From Acanthosepion pharaonis (Eukaryota; Mollusca; Cephalopoda; Sepiida; Sepiidae), in contig CAHIKZ030005439.1 in NCBI GenBank assembly GCA_903632075.3, positions 1,827,501 through 1,891,500 on the forward strand: a stretch of 64,000 nt of DNA. Reading direction: 5' to 3'. The notes under the pieces were generated by a model, which saw nothing but the letters and a program-made list of their open reading frames with translations, was not told the origin of the DNA and ran no database searches. The position numbers were made by a program, and so were the translations under genes. Positions 1-13,900 of the stretch are shown here, in pieces; position 1 is the stretch's first letter, and each line of letters starts with the position of its first letter.

Positions 1-277
1 TAGGAATATGAAATGGATTTAAAAGAACAAAGAGGAATGATGATTATTTGCAGAAAGTTTGAAGAACCATGAATCTGCAAATAAGATAGGCAGTACTTTA
101 CAGAGAATTGATAACAGAATCAACTTGTAGCTGCTTTTTGTTTTAGATACAGGAAACTTTGAAAACACCAAGTAAATATATAACTCTTTTTCTGGTTTAT
201 GTGGACTAGCATTTTCATCTATCCTGTTCTTTTTAATGCTATACATAAATTGCCAATCAGTTCCAGGCACTAGAATT

Positions 278-280
<3 letters not shown>

Positions 281-330
<50 letters not shown>

Positions 331-338
331 AACACACA
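281..338. repeat. (TA)n(CA)n microsatellite
   Basis: Twenty TA units (281-320), then nine CA-type units with one interruption. Confidence 0.95.
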
Positions 339-3300
339 TGTATATGCTATATTAGGACATGAATTAGTGAGACAGTAAATGACTTATCTACTATCTTACT
401 ACAACCATGAAAATGATAAAGCCTCTTCTTTAATTTAAGAGAATGTTGGAGAAGGAAACATCAGAAAATGATAACTTGCACAACACATTCGATTTCTAAT
501 TTTCATTCATTCTTATTTTAACTAAATAATTAGAACAATAAACTAGAGAATGTTACCCCAAAGAACAGTAAGTGATTACAATTCTTTGTGTGAAAAAAAA
601 TACAATGCTATCAATTATTTTAATGAACTATTCAAGATATTCATATTAAATTATCTACTTAAATATTATTTAGAATAATGATACTGAAACAAGATGAAAT
701 TATAAAAATAGCCTTGATAGGCAGCACAGTACATCAGAAAGTTCTCTTATTTTACCTCATTGGCAAAAATGGTGCAACATATTTCTTTCACTGATTGGTT
801 AAAAATAAATAACCAATCAACACATACAAGAAACCAGGATTATTATTCACCTGAAAGTTTCTTTTTTCTTTTTTAAAAAACACCTGCATCCATATTTATA
901 ACATATCACCAGCATCTTTGACATATTCATATTTTTTACACAACAGATTTTTCTTGCATAAAATGTACAAATGCTCCTTCAAGTAAACCTGATTGCTAAA
1001 TAAAGTTTACAGATGGTTCAAGATTTTCTCATTTACTTTGAATTAAGATTTTCTTCAACATGCTGAATTTTTTCAGAAAAGAGAATGTAAATCCTGATTT
1101 CTTTCTTATCGCTACAAAAAGGATAATCTAATATTTTAGATCCTAGTATAGAAAAAGAAAAGATAAAAGACAAACACGTGACAATATTTGTTTCTGTATG
1201 GTAAATTCAACTAGTCTGAAAATAAGAATAGGTAACGGGGAATGATGTTCACAGAGGCTAAGGTTTTTTAGTTGTTTTTTGTTTTTGTTAATCACAGTAA
1301 AAGTGGAGAACAATTTGGCAAATCAGATAGACATATTTCGACTGTATGGAGAGAGGATAATGAGGAAGACTGGAGTCTTAAGAAAAAGAAAAAAAATAGT
1401 TGCTGGCCTGATTTAGAAAGTGGGAATAAAAGGAAAATGGAATGAATACAGCAGCAACAAAAAATGAAAGCCAGATGCAATGACTAACCAAACTGCTTTG
1501 CATCGTCCCAATCAAAGGAGACCAGACCAGTTACCCCCACCCGAGTCAGGATTCTTTCTTTCTTTACTTCAAAAAAGCAAAAATAATTTCCTGAAATTTC
1601 TTTTCCTTAATTTTATGAGAATAAACCAAAATTTTTGCTTACTAGAACAAGATACACACAATATAAAAAAAAAGATAAAAACTGATACTTGTGCTGAAAT
1701 CTTTTAGCATTCTCAAGTTACAACCTTGAGTGTCAGATGCAAAAACCATTTCAAGTTTCTTTTTAACATCTGCATAAGTTTGAGAAATAAAAATTGGTTG
1801 TGTTGGCCTTTTGCATTGGCAACAGACAGCAATAGTCAGAATAACCAACTATGCTGAATAGAGTTGAAACTTAAAATTTGCATAGTTACATCTTTTTGCT
1901 GTTTACTAACTGTAATATCTCTAAGGATATTATAAGATTACAAGTTTTGATTGTAGCTTTTACAAGTTGTACATCAAAATATTAGCTATGAAATAACTGC
2001 CATGCATGAAACTATCAAGTTTCATCTGAAATATGTCATAGCTTTACTATTCACCTAAAAAGATACAAAATATTCTAACAAAATATTCTAACAAACAGGT
2101 TACAAATGAAAAGAAAATATGTTCTACTTTGGACATATAAGTTTTAAAATTTAAAATAAATTTCCTTGATTTCTTTCTTTTTTTTTTTTAGCAATATATC
2201 AAATATAAAATGAAATGTTAGCTGATCAGACCATAAGTGTTATACCCTCTGAGAACTGAGGCCAGTGCATAGCTTGACCAAGAATGGTGACAGCAGTCAA
2301 GATACAGACAAAGAGCAGATTTCAGAGATCAAATGGGAAGAGTTGAAAATGAAAGATCTTCAAAATGAAAACCTTTTTCTATAACAAACACAAAAGGACC
2401 CTTCCTGCCTGCCTGGATTGACTGACCTTTCATCATAAAATAACAAAATGTATCAGCCTGATTTTGGCTATAATAAAATAGATGGTCATTTATCTCCAGT
2501 GATTAAATGGCAATACACAAAATAAGTTAATGATAGGGCGAGAGAAATTAAACTGTCTAATGTTAGCAAGGACAACCAAAGATATGTTTATGTAATGGGA
2601 ATTTTCTTCTTGTTGCCTAGTCATTGATTTGTATTAGTGGCAGAAAAAAATAGGGAAGATAACGGCAATAAGTTGGTGGGCAAAATGAAAAGAAGGAAGA
2701 AGTTTATGTTGTTTTAAATCACCAGCTTCATAGACAACAAAAATGCTAGAAGGTTGGGGTTTTCTGAGAGCTTCGTTTTGTAGTTTTATCTGCCTCAGTC
2801 AAGGAACAAAACATCTTGGCTTTTTGATGATATTGGCACCATCTGTGTATCTGATGACAATGTAACTATATTTGTATCTGTATAGATCTATGTGTTTGCA
2901 TCTGTTTGTTTGTGATAATTGTCATTTGAATGTAAATTGTGATATGTGAAGAGAAATGAAGAATAAATAATCAAGCAGACAATTCTCCTCAGATAGAAAC
3001 ATTTTTTTTCTTTTAAATTTGTTTTCATTTTTAGGCAATTGCAGTCATGAAATATCACATCGGTTCCTTTTTCTTTCAACATGTAACCCAAACCCAGCCA
3101 ATACCCAGTGATAGCATCTAATGGTCAGCAATATTCAGGGGTGGAGAAAGACAGAGACCAGAGATGTCCACCCTGAAGACTTAGGAGAGCTGAGTTTATG
3201 GGGTAGAAGATAAGGAACAGGATCAAAAAATTTAAATAGAGACTGTGTTCACACAAGCCAGGGTGGTGGTAATGGTCATTCTGCTTTCACTGACTGGTAA

Positions 3301-3352
3301 GTTATCAATACCACCAAATTGGTTCCATTTGTTCCTGATGCTCACTGGTAAT

Positions 3353-3376
3353 TGTGGTGGTGGTGGTGCTGCTGCT
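3353..3376 (-). repeat. CAG/CAC triplet run in the putative 3' UTR
   Basis: On the transcript strand, three CAG triplets are followed by about five CAC/ACC triplets, about 135 bp after the stop codon. It is untranslated in the traced frame. Confidence 0.7.
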
Positions 3377-3510
3377 GAAAGTAAGGGTCAGGCTAACTGT
3401 GGCCACACAAGCACTTTACTATGTAGTAGGGTCCACAAGCTCATAGTTTGTACTAATCAGCCAAAGATCACCATTTCTAGCATTGTACCAACAGCACGGG
3501 CGTCAGGTGG

Positions 3511-3542
3511 TCAAAATAGCATACTTTGACGTCTTCGGTTCC
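3511..3542 (-). CDS. CDK17: PCTAIRE kinase terminal exon with stop codon
   Basis: 32 coding nt. Acceptor tttattgcag. It completes Gly, then NRRRQSMLF and TGA at 3513-3511. The ending is almost identical to the KNRRQSMLF terminus of human CDK17, which fixes the C-terminus of the gene. Confidence 0.93.
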
Positions 3543-4645
3543 CTGCAATAAAATGAAGATATGTCAGAATGAAAATGGAAATACGAAAATGAAACTATAA
3601 GAAGGTGTATTATTTGTTAATTAAACATATAATTCTTTTTTTCAAATTACAAACCTGAAGTTGCTACTGAGGAAGAACGAATGCCAGGATCCCTGTGTAG
3701 AACAATGCCTGGAACCGCAAATATTGACGTGGCTGGAAATTAGAGAAAGAGATTTGAAAATTAACATACAAAGAAATTGATAAAAAAGAAAAAAAAATCC
3801 TTAAAAACTTAATTTAGGATTATGAACCAGCTTTGGAATTAAGACTTCCGAAGGTCATTTCATATAAACATTTTGGTTCAAAATAAAATTTTAACATTGT
3901 TGAAAGTGCCAAATGTTGTCAAGAATATTAAAGACTAAATTTAATTTACTGTTCTTTCATGCACATGTGACATGAACAAAATAAATTTTAATGCTCTACA
4001 GTTTCGAATATATTAAAAAATACAAACTTTTCAAACAAAATAATATTTTAATTTTTTTCACTTTTAACTTTCAAGGAAAATTTTAACTGATTTAATTTCT
4101 CCAAGAACTTAGTAAATATTTTTAACATATATTTTATAAACATATAAAATTAAATGTACAATGGAGTAAAAAAATTCAATGTTTAGTGAAGAAACTGATG
4201 TTAACTGTGTTCTGGGATGTAAAAGGTGTTCTGCTCATGGATTCCATACCATATGGTAGGACAGATAACACAAACTGAGGGAAGTTATTCATCAAATGGT
4301 CTTGTTCTGTTGCAAGACAAAGTCACCTCAAGTAAGGTCAACCTAACAAAAGAACATCTCTAGCAATATGATTGGGATATTTTACCACATCCATCATATA
4401 ATCTGAAAGAGCCAAGTAAGAACTATCATTTGTTTGGGTTCCTTAAATGACATTTATTCAGAGAATAGTTCCATATAAGTTGATGCTATCACTTGAGAGC
4501 TACAACAATAGCTCCAGTTACCTGATGTCACATTCTTTAAGGAGATAAAGTGCATCAATCTCGATGACAACTGTATTTGAAAAATAGTATAATAGTGCAG
4601 GTAACATAGACACAAAGTTTTATTTACATAGTAGTTGTTTGTTTT

Positions 4646-4700
<55 letters not shown>

Positions 4701-4934
4701 TATATACATACAACTTACTTTTTGAATATTCCTTGTATTTACAGTTTGTAAAGTAAAACAAAGAAGCATTATTTAGTTTGTTTCCATAAAAAATGTGACT
4801 TTATGATACAAATTTATTATTTAATAGTGAATTTGTATCAAAGTCACATTTTTTTATGGAAACAAACTAAAAAATGCTTCTTTGTTTTACATCTTTGGAA
4901 ATTGTAAATACAAGGAATATCCAAAAAGTAAGAG

Positions 4935-4977
<43 letters not shown>

Positions 4978-7164
4978 CAACTACTATGTAAATAAAACTT
5001 TGTGCCTATGTTACCTGCACTATTATACTATTGACACATTGTCAAGAAAATGTTAGGATTTCAAATGAGATTATACAAATGTAGCAGCATTCCATTAATA
5101 AATTATATTTTGTTATTCACAGAATAAGAAAAAAAGAGACTTACTGTCAGGAATTTTATGGACACTAGGTCCTAAAGATTTGAAGAATGGATGCTTTAAA
5201 GCTTCGGCAGCTCCAATCCTATTCCTTGCTTCATACTGGAATGTTAAAATATTGCAAAAACAGTTTAAGCTGTAAATTATAAAAAAAATACTGACCAAAA
5301 ATTCAATATCAGTGAATTTCAACATTATGCCATTAAAAATAAAGTTTAAAAAATAATTTTTTTTACATTAAAAAAAAGAAGAAAAGAGGTAGATTTAGAG
5401 ATTGCAAAGAGAATAATGAGACATTGAATTTGATGTGCCTTTTCCAAGTGGATCCATCTACATAAGTAAATTAAATGAAGCCCTTTCTAATTAGACATAA
5501 TAGGATGATACTTAAAAAAAATAAAGATAGAAAAGTATTGTATCATTAAAATATCATTATCTTTATGGAATTTTTTTAATAAAAGCATATTTAAAGGATT
5601 AGAACCATCTGTACATTTTATACACTTCAATTCCTATAAATCATGAAAACAATGCAAGAAAATAATTTCTTTTATATAAATTACTGTAAAGATATTTTAC
5701 TTAAAATATTAACACTAAATAAAAAATCTTTTCTAACAATTTAGAAACTTATTCAAGTGCAAAGATTCTTAAAAATTCACATTAACATTGCACACACAAA
5801 TATGCATGAGGTCATAGTTGGGCAGAAGTTACACTCACCACTAAAAACCTTTCCAGCAAATCCAACCCATCACCATCTAACCTGAGAAAAATGTAAATAG
5901 ATATCAGTAAATCTCATCTTAGCATTTCATAATTCTAATCTCCAAAGTATTAAATGGATAAGCATTTGCAGCTATCAAGTTATATTAAGAAAACTCTTGA
6001 CTTTTTCAAAATCATCCCAAAAGTTTCAATCAAATGTATGACACTGGTTTGAGAAGAGAAAATTTAAGAATCTATAAAACTAAGTACAAAATTGAAACAT
6101 TCTATTGCAGTCAAATGATGCTGATAGTTTCTGTATAAATGTAATGCTTAATTGCATATTAAGTATATAATAAATCTGATTTTAATAAAAAAAATACTAA
6201 AAGCACTCTAGATGATCCATCTAGAAGCATTTTTTTTTAAGTCTTGCCCAGTCATTTAAGTTCATTATAATACGTTTACCACATAATGATAGCTTTAGAT
6301 TTAATATATTCATATTTAATAATAATCTTTCTAAGAAATATTCATTAATCTTGAAAGAACTGCCAATATATAGTGAATTTCAGTGTTCAAGACATACAAA
6401 TTAACATATTAAGATATTTTTAAAGGTATTCTATATATCTGTAGAAATTATATTTACCTTGGAGCAAAGTTCAACAATGGTTCTGGTTCGTAATAAGGAA
6501 AGTTATAGGACTGGAAGTCTTCATGAGTAGAAATACCTGGAAAGGTGTCTTCTTTGGGAGTTCCTAGAATTTTGAAAATTAAATGCAATTCATCCTCAAC
6601 TGCTGAACCTGGGAACAGCGGCCGTCCACATGCCATTTCGTAGAATATACAACCAACTCCCCTAGAGAGAGAGAGAACCAGAAATTGAACTTGGCTTGCC
6701 AATTACATTTTTCATGTAGATACAGTACATTTCACAACACCTACAACTTGCTATGTAAGCAAAAGATTTCTTGAAGCCTATAATTAAAAATGTTAATAAA
6801 AATTACAAAAATACATCAATGACTGATGTAGATCATTTAACACTAGATTCTTGAGGCATTTCAATTAAAATTTTCTATATATAAAAAAAAATCAGGTCTA
6901 TTTTCCTGCAAATTTTAGAAAAAAATATTTTGCTAATTTTGCTACATTTTACAAGACAGCTTAGAATAATTTAATATATAAATATATCTATAATACTATG
7001 TTAGATTCTATTAGGCAAGTCAATGGTTTTACAATAAAATGAGTATTAACCAATATAAGAGTAATATATTGTGTGAGTTTCAAATTATATATATCCTTAT
7101 TAACAATACTGATAAATTGTTTTGGAGATGTCAGTTTTTATTATGTAAACAGGCTGTGCTACAC

Positions 7165-7205
<41 letters not shown>

Positions 7206-7873
7206 TTAGAGTTGAATCAGACCAGGAAACAGTAGTATTAAAAAGTGCTCAATACACATGTGAAAAAATAAAATAAAAGTAAAAATAACATGTAGAGCTT
7301 CTAACTTTAAAAATCAGGAGGTTAGTTGAATCCACTACCTTGGTTTCAACTTTATGGTATCCTCAGACAATTTTTATCAGATGACCTCTTAACACTTTAT
7401 TTAAAAAAGAGAGAGAGAGAGAGAGAGAGAACTAATGAACGCTATATTATTATTTTATTTTTTAAATAAACACACAATGTTGGGAATAATAGAAAGGAAG
7501 GAAGAGGATATGAAGAAAGAAGAAGGGGGAAGAGAAGAAAAGCAAGGGTATTATAAATGTATCGGTGGTGGTGGTGGGTAATTGAAATGTACATTTTTTT
7601 TTTTTTCATCCAGCCTCAAATGTACTTCAGAGGAATTTCCTAATATGTAAGCAATGACTAAAGACTTTGGATTTCTAGTTCAAAAAGTTTGGTATATTTA
7701 TGGGTTAAAGTGCTCAATATCAGGGATAGAGTGTATGTAAATATAAAAGTGGACATTGATATGAACACCCAGAGGTAAGAGTCTGTTTCATGCTTAAATA
7801 TAATTGTCAGACCATCTGATAATTGAGTTTAAGCAGAAACAGATTGTTAAGCACTGGGTATTGAATTCAATGT

Positions 7874-7922
<49 letters not shown>

Positions 7923-10900
7923 GTCTTCTACTACTACAAACAGTTTGTGGATACCCATGTTTAAGTAGACACCCTGTTTTTTATTAAATATATTGTTTCT
8001 CTTTAGATAAAGTTCAATTACCCTTTTTGAAATTTTCTGGTCTGTGATGTTCTGTGGCTGAGCAGTATCCTAGATCAGATGGCGGTTTTCTCCTACAAAG
8101 AGGTACACAAGATCAAACCCTGTCAGATAGCACATTTTCGTTAAATCTCTCAAATGTGCAGGCCAGGAGAGGCAATTCAAACTGCTTAAAAGACAAGGTG
8201 TCTACTCTAATATGAGTATTCTTCAAATATATTATTGCTGGTCAATCCACTTTTCTTGCTTATTATCTTTTTCATTTTTCTCAAATCTTTTAGATATTGT
8301 TAAAGCAATATCTTATTTTTTGTTCTCAGATTTCTGTCTAATTTTTCATGTTTTCCAATAATTTACTTCTCTTTTGAGATTATTTTTTTTTTACAACCCA
8401 TTCAAACTTTTATGTGAATAAATATCAATAACTTATTGTAGCCATTTATTTATTTGAGATCACATCATCAAATAAGTTATTATAAATATTTCTAATAAAA
8501 TTATAAGCTGGAAATGATAAGTCTATCAGATAAATATTAGTATATATTGAAAATGTTACCAACAATAATTCTGTGAAAGCAATGACTTACATAATAAAAT
8601 CTAACAGATGTATTTATATATTTGTGTATTTATGCAATCACATAGAACAATATCTATTGCGATATTTACATGACGTCAAACATTACTTACCACATATCTA
8701 TAGGGGTGGAGTATTCTGTTGATCCCAGTAGAACATCTGGCGGTCGGTACCTGAGATAAGTACACACAAACAAATATAAAATAAATAAATACCTGTTTGA
8801 GGATGCAACTTCATTTTCATTATATCATTTGGTACATATTTTCTCTTTTCCTCCCTCAACAATAGCTTATGAATGTACAAATTTTAAAGGATTCTAATGC
8901 TTATTATATTCATAGATTTTCAAGTAATTCTTCTGTTTAAGAGCTTTTGTATAATTAATTAAATGATATATTTTACACATCTATAAAGCAGGAAAATGAA
9001 GTATTGTAAAATAATTCTCAAAGATCCCAAAAGATTGTATATCAGGTCATTAATTTTTTTTTTAGCACAGAAAAAATACTAAGCACACTATACTGAATAA
9101 TCAGATTTAGTTACAAAATAAGATCTTTTCAAATAGTAAGCTTTTAAATGGTAACACCATCAGCATTACCAATATTAAAATATTGATAGAGTATAGCAAA
9201 ACTATGAGAAAATTAATTTAGGAACAGTGAAGGCTTATAGATAGTTATATTCAGTAAATGAGGGGGGCTTCAAATATTTTTGTCATCTCTTGATCTGTAT
9301 ATACAACAAAAATGTATATTACTGACAAATGTATGTTGTGACAGCTATGAATGAAAACAAGATGAAATGGCAGAATGTCAATATATAAACAAATCATATT
9401 TAGCCAATAAATTTTGCAACACTGAAAAAAGAAACACACACACATATATATATAATCCATATCTGACCACTACAAACTATCTTCTTTATTTCAGTCTCTT
9501 TGAAAATGAAGATTTTTCTCTTGAAAGAGATAAAATGCAACTAACCCTTGCAGAATGTGTGAAAAGTAATAAATATTAAGAATATTCAATCACATTGCTA
9601 TTTTGGCATTTATAAAAGAAAGACTCTGTACTTACCACAGTGTAACCACTTCATTTGAATAAGTTTTAGTAGGTATAGATTTTGCTCTTGCAAGTCCTAT
9701 TGGAATAAAGGCCAATTAAAACTTAGATAGTGACAAATTTTATTTATCAATATGTACAACAAAAATAGTACAACATTATCTTATTAAGAATTAAAACACA
9801 TTCACCTTCAGAAGTTTGCTTTTTCAGACATAAATTTTTTGTATTTGAGACTATAGATGTTATGCTTGATTTCTCTAATCTGACAATTTATATCTTCATT
9901 CAATATATTACTATGCTAATGAAAGAAACAACAATTGCATGGCTGGGACAAAATGGCTTTAAACAAAATAAAAATGCTAAAGAGAGAGCAAGACTAATAT
10001 TTCAATTACTTTGGATAAATATAACAAGCATTTTCAGCTAATAAAAAAATATCAATGTCTTAATTCAAAAGGAAATTATAATTGAAACATGTATTTCTGA
10101 GAAAGCCAACTGAGATTTATTTAAATATATTCTGATAGCATTCTAAAATTGGCAATGGATATGTAGATTATATATTAAAGATAATTCCAAAAATGTATGA
10201 ATCACTCATAAAGGGGGATTAAAATAAATATATTCATGTGTAGAGATTTATATACCTGCGTAGAGATTTTGTTATATTGACATCTCATATCATGCATCAT
10301 GTCTGATTGCTTTTAAGAATTTCTGTTAGACAACAGATGATTTTGCTTGATTTATTTCTACAAAATTGTAATAAATGTCAAAATCTAATCTATCCTCCAC
10401 TTGCCATAGAAAAGTGGTTATTTTCAACTTGGAAAACAAAGTTATGGTCTCATTTAACAGTGCATTCAATTTTAGGCAGCTCATGTAATGTCATTACTAA
10501 TACTTACCAAAATCTGCAAGTTTTAACTCGCCACGATCATTAATTAGTAAGTTCTGGGGTTTTAAATCTCTATGTAAAACACGTCGTCGGTGGCAGTAAG
10601 CCAAGCCACGTAACAATTGAAACAGGAACAACTACAAAGCACAAATAGCATAAAAAAAATATTTAAAAATTTAATAAAAAGGGAAAAAAATGAGAATGAG
10701 TCAATTTTCAACATTGAAATTTACAATTTTTCAAATCAGCAAATGTTTAGGTCTAATCATGTGTACACAAAGCTTTAAACAGTTGCTACACTATTATCTT
10801 TCAGCTAGTCTATTATCTTACAACTTCAAACTGCTGTGTTTCTTGGAGATTTGTCTATGATCAGTTAAGTTACAATGATTGTGGTGAGAATGAACTAATT

Positions 10901-13900
10901 GTTTCATTTTATTGGTGAAGCTTTAGCCAATCATTTTCATGGATTTTTCCAACATTGTCGAGGTGTTTAACCAATCATAAGTACCCATTTTATCAAAAGC
11001 TAGCTATTTTTCTTTTCTGTTCTAGACAATTCTTGAATTTGGATTTCATTGGATTGCTATTGTTACAAACTTTGGATGAGAAAGAGAGAGATGTTTATAC
11101 AAGAAAAAAATCTAGAGGAATTCATATTTAAATCGCAAAAATAGAACAATGTCATGATTTATATTTAAAAAAAAAAATTAATTAAATATGTTTTAATCAA
11201 CTTACTATTTCAACTAAGGTTGACATTCTAAGAAAGGTAAAGGATTTTTCCATGTGGAATATACTGTTGCTCAATAACCAGGACTGTTTTCCCTTTTTAA
11301 AGTGGTACGTGTTGTCAATGGTTAATTTGATTTAGAAGATAAACCACACAGACTAAGAATTTGTAAGTGAAGACTTCCAAGCACTTTTGTTTAAGTTGTT
11401 TGCAGAATATTGAGAAAATTCAAAATGCAGAGAAATGAGTTCCACGTGAATTGGCAGAGAAAAACATTGCACAGTATGCCACCTCTTATAATTTTTTTGT
11501 GGAAGGTTGTCACTGGAAATGAAAAGTGGGCTAACTGCAATAATTGAAAGCATCCAGGATCCAAGGCAATCAATGATAAATCTTAACTTTTTGGAAACAA
11601 AAAGCTATTAATCTGTATTTGATGAAACATGAAATGCAAATTGCTAAAGCCTAGGGAAACTTACAGCAGAACATTACATTAAGCATCTTCAAAATTTGAG
11701 TGTTGCAAGAAACAAAAGCCATTTACAGGACAGGAAGCCAGATTGGCATAGTGCTGCATGACAATGTTTGTCCACATTATTACTTTACTGCCCTCCTCCC
11801 ACCCAAAAAACAATAAAATTGAGATGGGGAATTCTTCCTTATTTATTATATTCACCTATTTTGACTCTCTCATCAGATGTAAATATTAAAAAAAAAATCT
11901 TGCTGGGTCAAATGCAATGCATTCAAATTCTTTTCCCCACAATAGGCACAGCAATAGGTTCCAATTCAATCCTATTTGAGTTATCTTGAACAGCTGGATT
12001 TAAAACCAAAAACAAAATGATTTGGAGGAAAATCTGAAGTTAGCAAATGCATTGTGAAGAGAAACAACACAAGTCACAGCTACCTTCAAATCACACTGAG
12101 GATCTGCAATAATGTTGTTTATCAAATTACTAATAAATGCAATATGTCTTTCATATGGTATTTCTCCAAAGCTTTTTTACTACTGTTGTCATTACTTTTA
12201 TATTAGATGCCTTGCCCTGTTTCTGCTTCTCACTGTTAAATTTAAAAGTATTGTCAGAAAGGTTTTTGGGAGCACTAAAAATTGTTATTCAACATAAAAA
12301 AAATATTTCTAACAATATAAGCTAGTTTGTTATTACTCACAGTTGTTGTACAAAAATGATTTGCCAGATCACAAGAAAGTAATTAAATATTTTCATATCC
12401 AAAGCCAGCCATAGTTTCATTAATTTTAGCTGCTATAGAAAGACTGGCAACAAGTCTGGGAAGGGTTTTCTTTAACACAACTTTCACACTACTCCAATAC
12501 AGAATTTCATGGTCAAACTCACAGTCATTAATATCTGTGTAAAAAAAAACATTTATGAGGAGTGTGGGTGTTTTAATTCAATACTTTTAGTGGTTATATG
12601 AAATAGTCAGTTTTAGTTGACTAATCTCAATTAGTAATATTAAATTACTCCAGACCTGTGCTTAACACTTCCAACTAAGAAAGATTCATATGGAGAGAGT
12701 TTAGCAAGGTAATTTAAGGTAACAGCATCTTTAAATATTTTATTTTTACTAAACTTTATTTAGAATGTAATCATTATTTTCTCATTCAATGGAAAGCCTA
12801 ATAATATTTCATAGTGATTCTTTTTTCTATAAATATTATTGCTATTCAAGTTGAATAACATACCGTAACATTTGTCATACTCATGATGTTCCCACAGTCA
12901 TCCATGTATTGTTTGAGATCCTTTTCCTGTGAAATAAAAGTGAATAAAATCATTATAGCATTGGTATCATAACCTCATAGTTTAGATATGAAATATATAT
13001 TTAAATTGTACCATCATTAGTGACACAATCTCACAAACAATTCATAGCAAATGCTCAAATATCAACATTTTGGTGTTTTTAGATAAGCTTGTTCAACAAA
13101 TGTTTTATTTGACCAAAAATAGCAGAAACAGTGATCCAGTTTTAGAAAAATGTGTAAAATATAAGAGAAAAGCCAAATGGTTTCTGGATGCCATCACACA
13201 AGTGATTAATAAAAATGTTATTGAATTAAAGAAGCAAATCCTGGAATCTTCAAATCACCACCATGCAAATGTATGTAATACTTGTGCATTTTCAGCTTAT
13301 TATGATTACCTTAAATTACCAATCTTCCAGCATGAAGACTGAATAAATATTATTGGGTCAGAACAAAAGATTGTAGTGTTTTGAAATAGGTAGAGTTTGA
13401 ACACATGATTTTGTTTAACACATAACTGAAATTTATGACATATATACACAAATTTTGGAAGGCAACATTTCAACATTTAAAATACATAATCCACACATGA
13501 ATTATATAGAAATATAATGTGTGTGGATTGTGAATTTGAAATATTTTTATGTTAAAAGTGAAAATGAGATGCATTTTCATCCAGAAGATCTTATTTCCAG
13601 AAAGAAAGAAAGAAAAAAAAATGCTGTTCAAAATGAAAAAGGTATGTGCCATTTATGAAAATGGTGTCATAGCCATTCAGAAGTGGAAATTTAGATCTAG
13701 AAGACCAAGAATGTTCTATCAGGCCTGCAGGCATTGATGATAACCAAATTGAAATGCTGATTAAAATTAATTCAAGTCACACATCTTGTATGAACGTTGT
13801 AAGGCATTTGAAAACACTTGAATACAAGAATCTCTGTTTCATTATTTCATGGAAAACATTTAATGAGTTGCATTTCCATCTGCAATTCTCTGCTCTAATG

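Larger units (their letters stand above)
1..3510 (-). other. 3' UTR and downstream DNA of the kinase gene
   Basis: No further coding exon is visible below the stop codon. I see no AATAAA on the minus strand here. Variant ATTAAA signals occur at about 624-619 and 434-429, so the 3' UTR may be long or end outside the window. Contents: a triplet repeat at 3353-3376, (TA)n(CA)n at 281-338, and poly-T/A runs. Short open frames on both strands show no recognisable motifs. Confidence 0.5.
6662..8690 (-). other. kinase intron rich in simple repeats
   Basis: Contains (TA)n at 7168-7203, (GA)n at 7409-7430, a hairpin at 7748-7878 followed by (TA)n at 7879-7920, and a weak inverted repeat between about 7950-7985 and 8185-8225 (agtagacaccctgtttttt versus its complement). 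No coding content. Confidence 0.75.

Noticed and set aside
3245..3529. 94-residue plus-strand frame over the kinase stop codon
   Set aside because: It is the antisense shadow of the terminal exon plus the triplet repeat.
13070..13342. 90-residue plus-strand open frame rich in Lys (LEKCVKYKRKAKWF)
   Set aside because: It ends just before the mariner terminus, has no recognisable domain, no neighbours to form a gene, and lies antisense in a kinase intron. Possibly an old element fragment, but not supportable.
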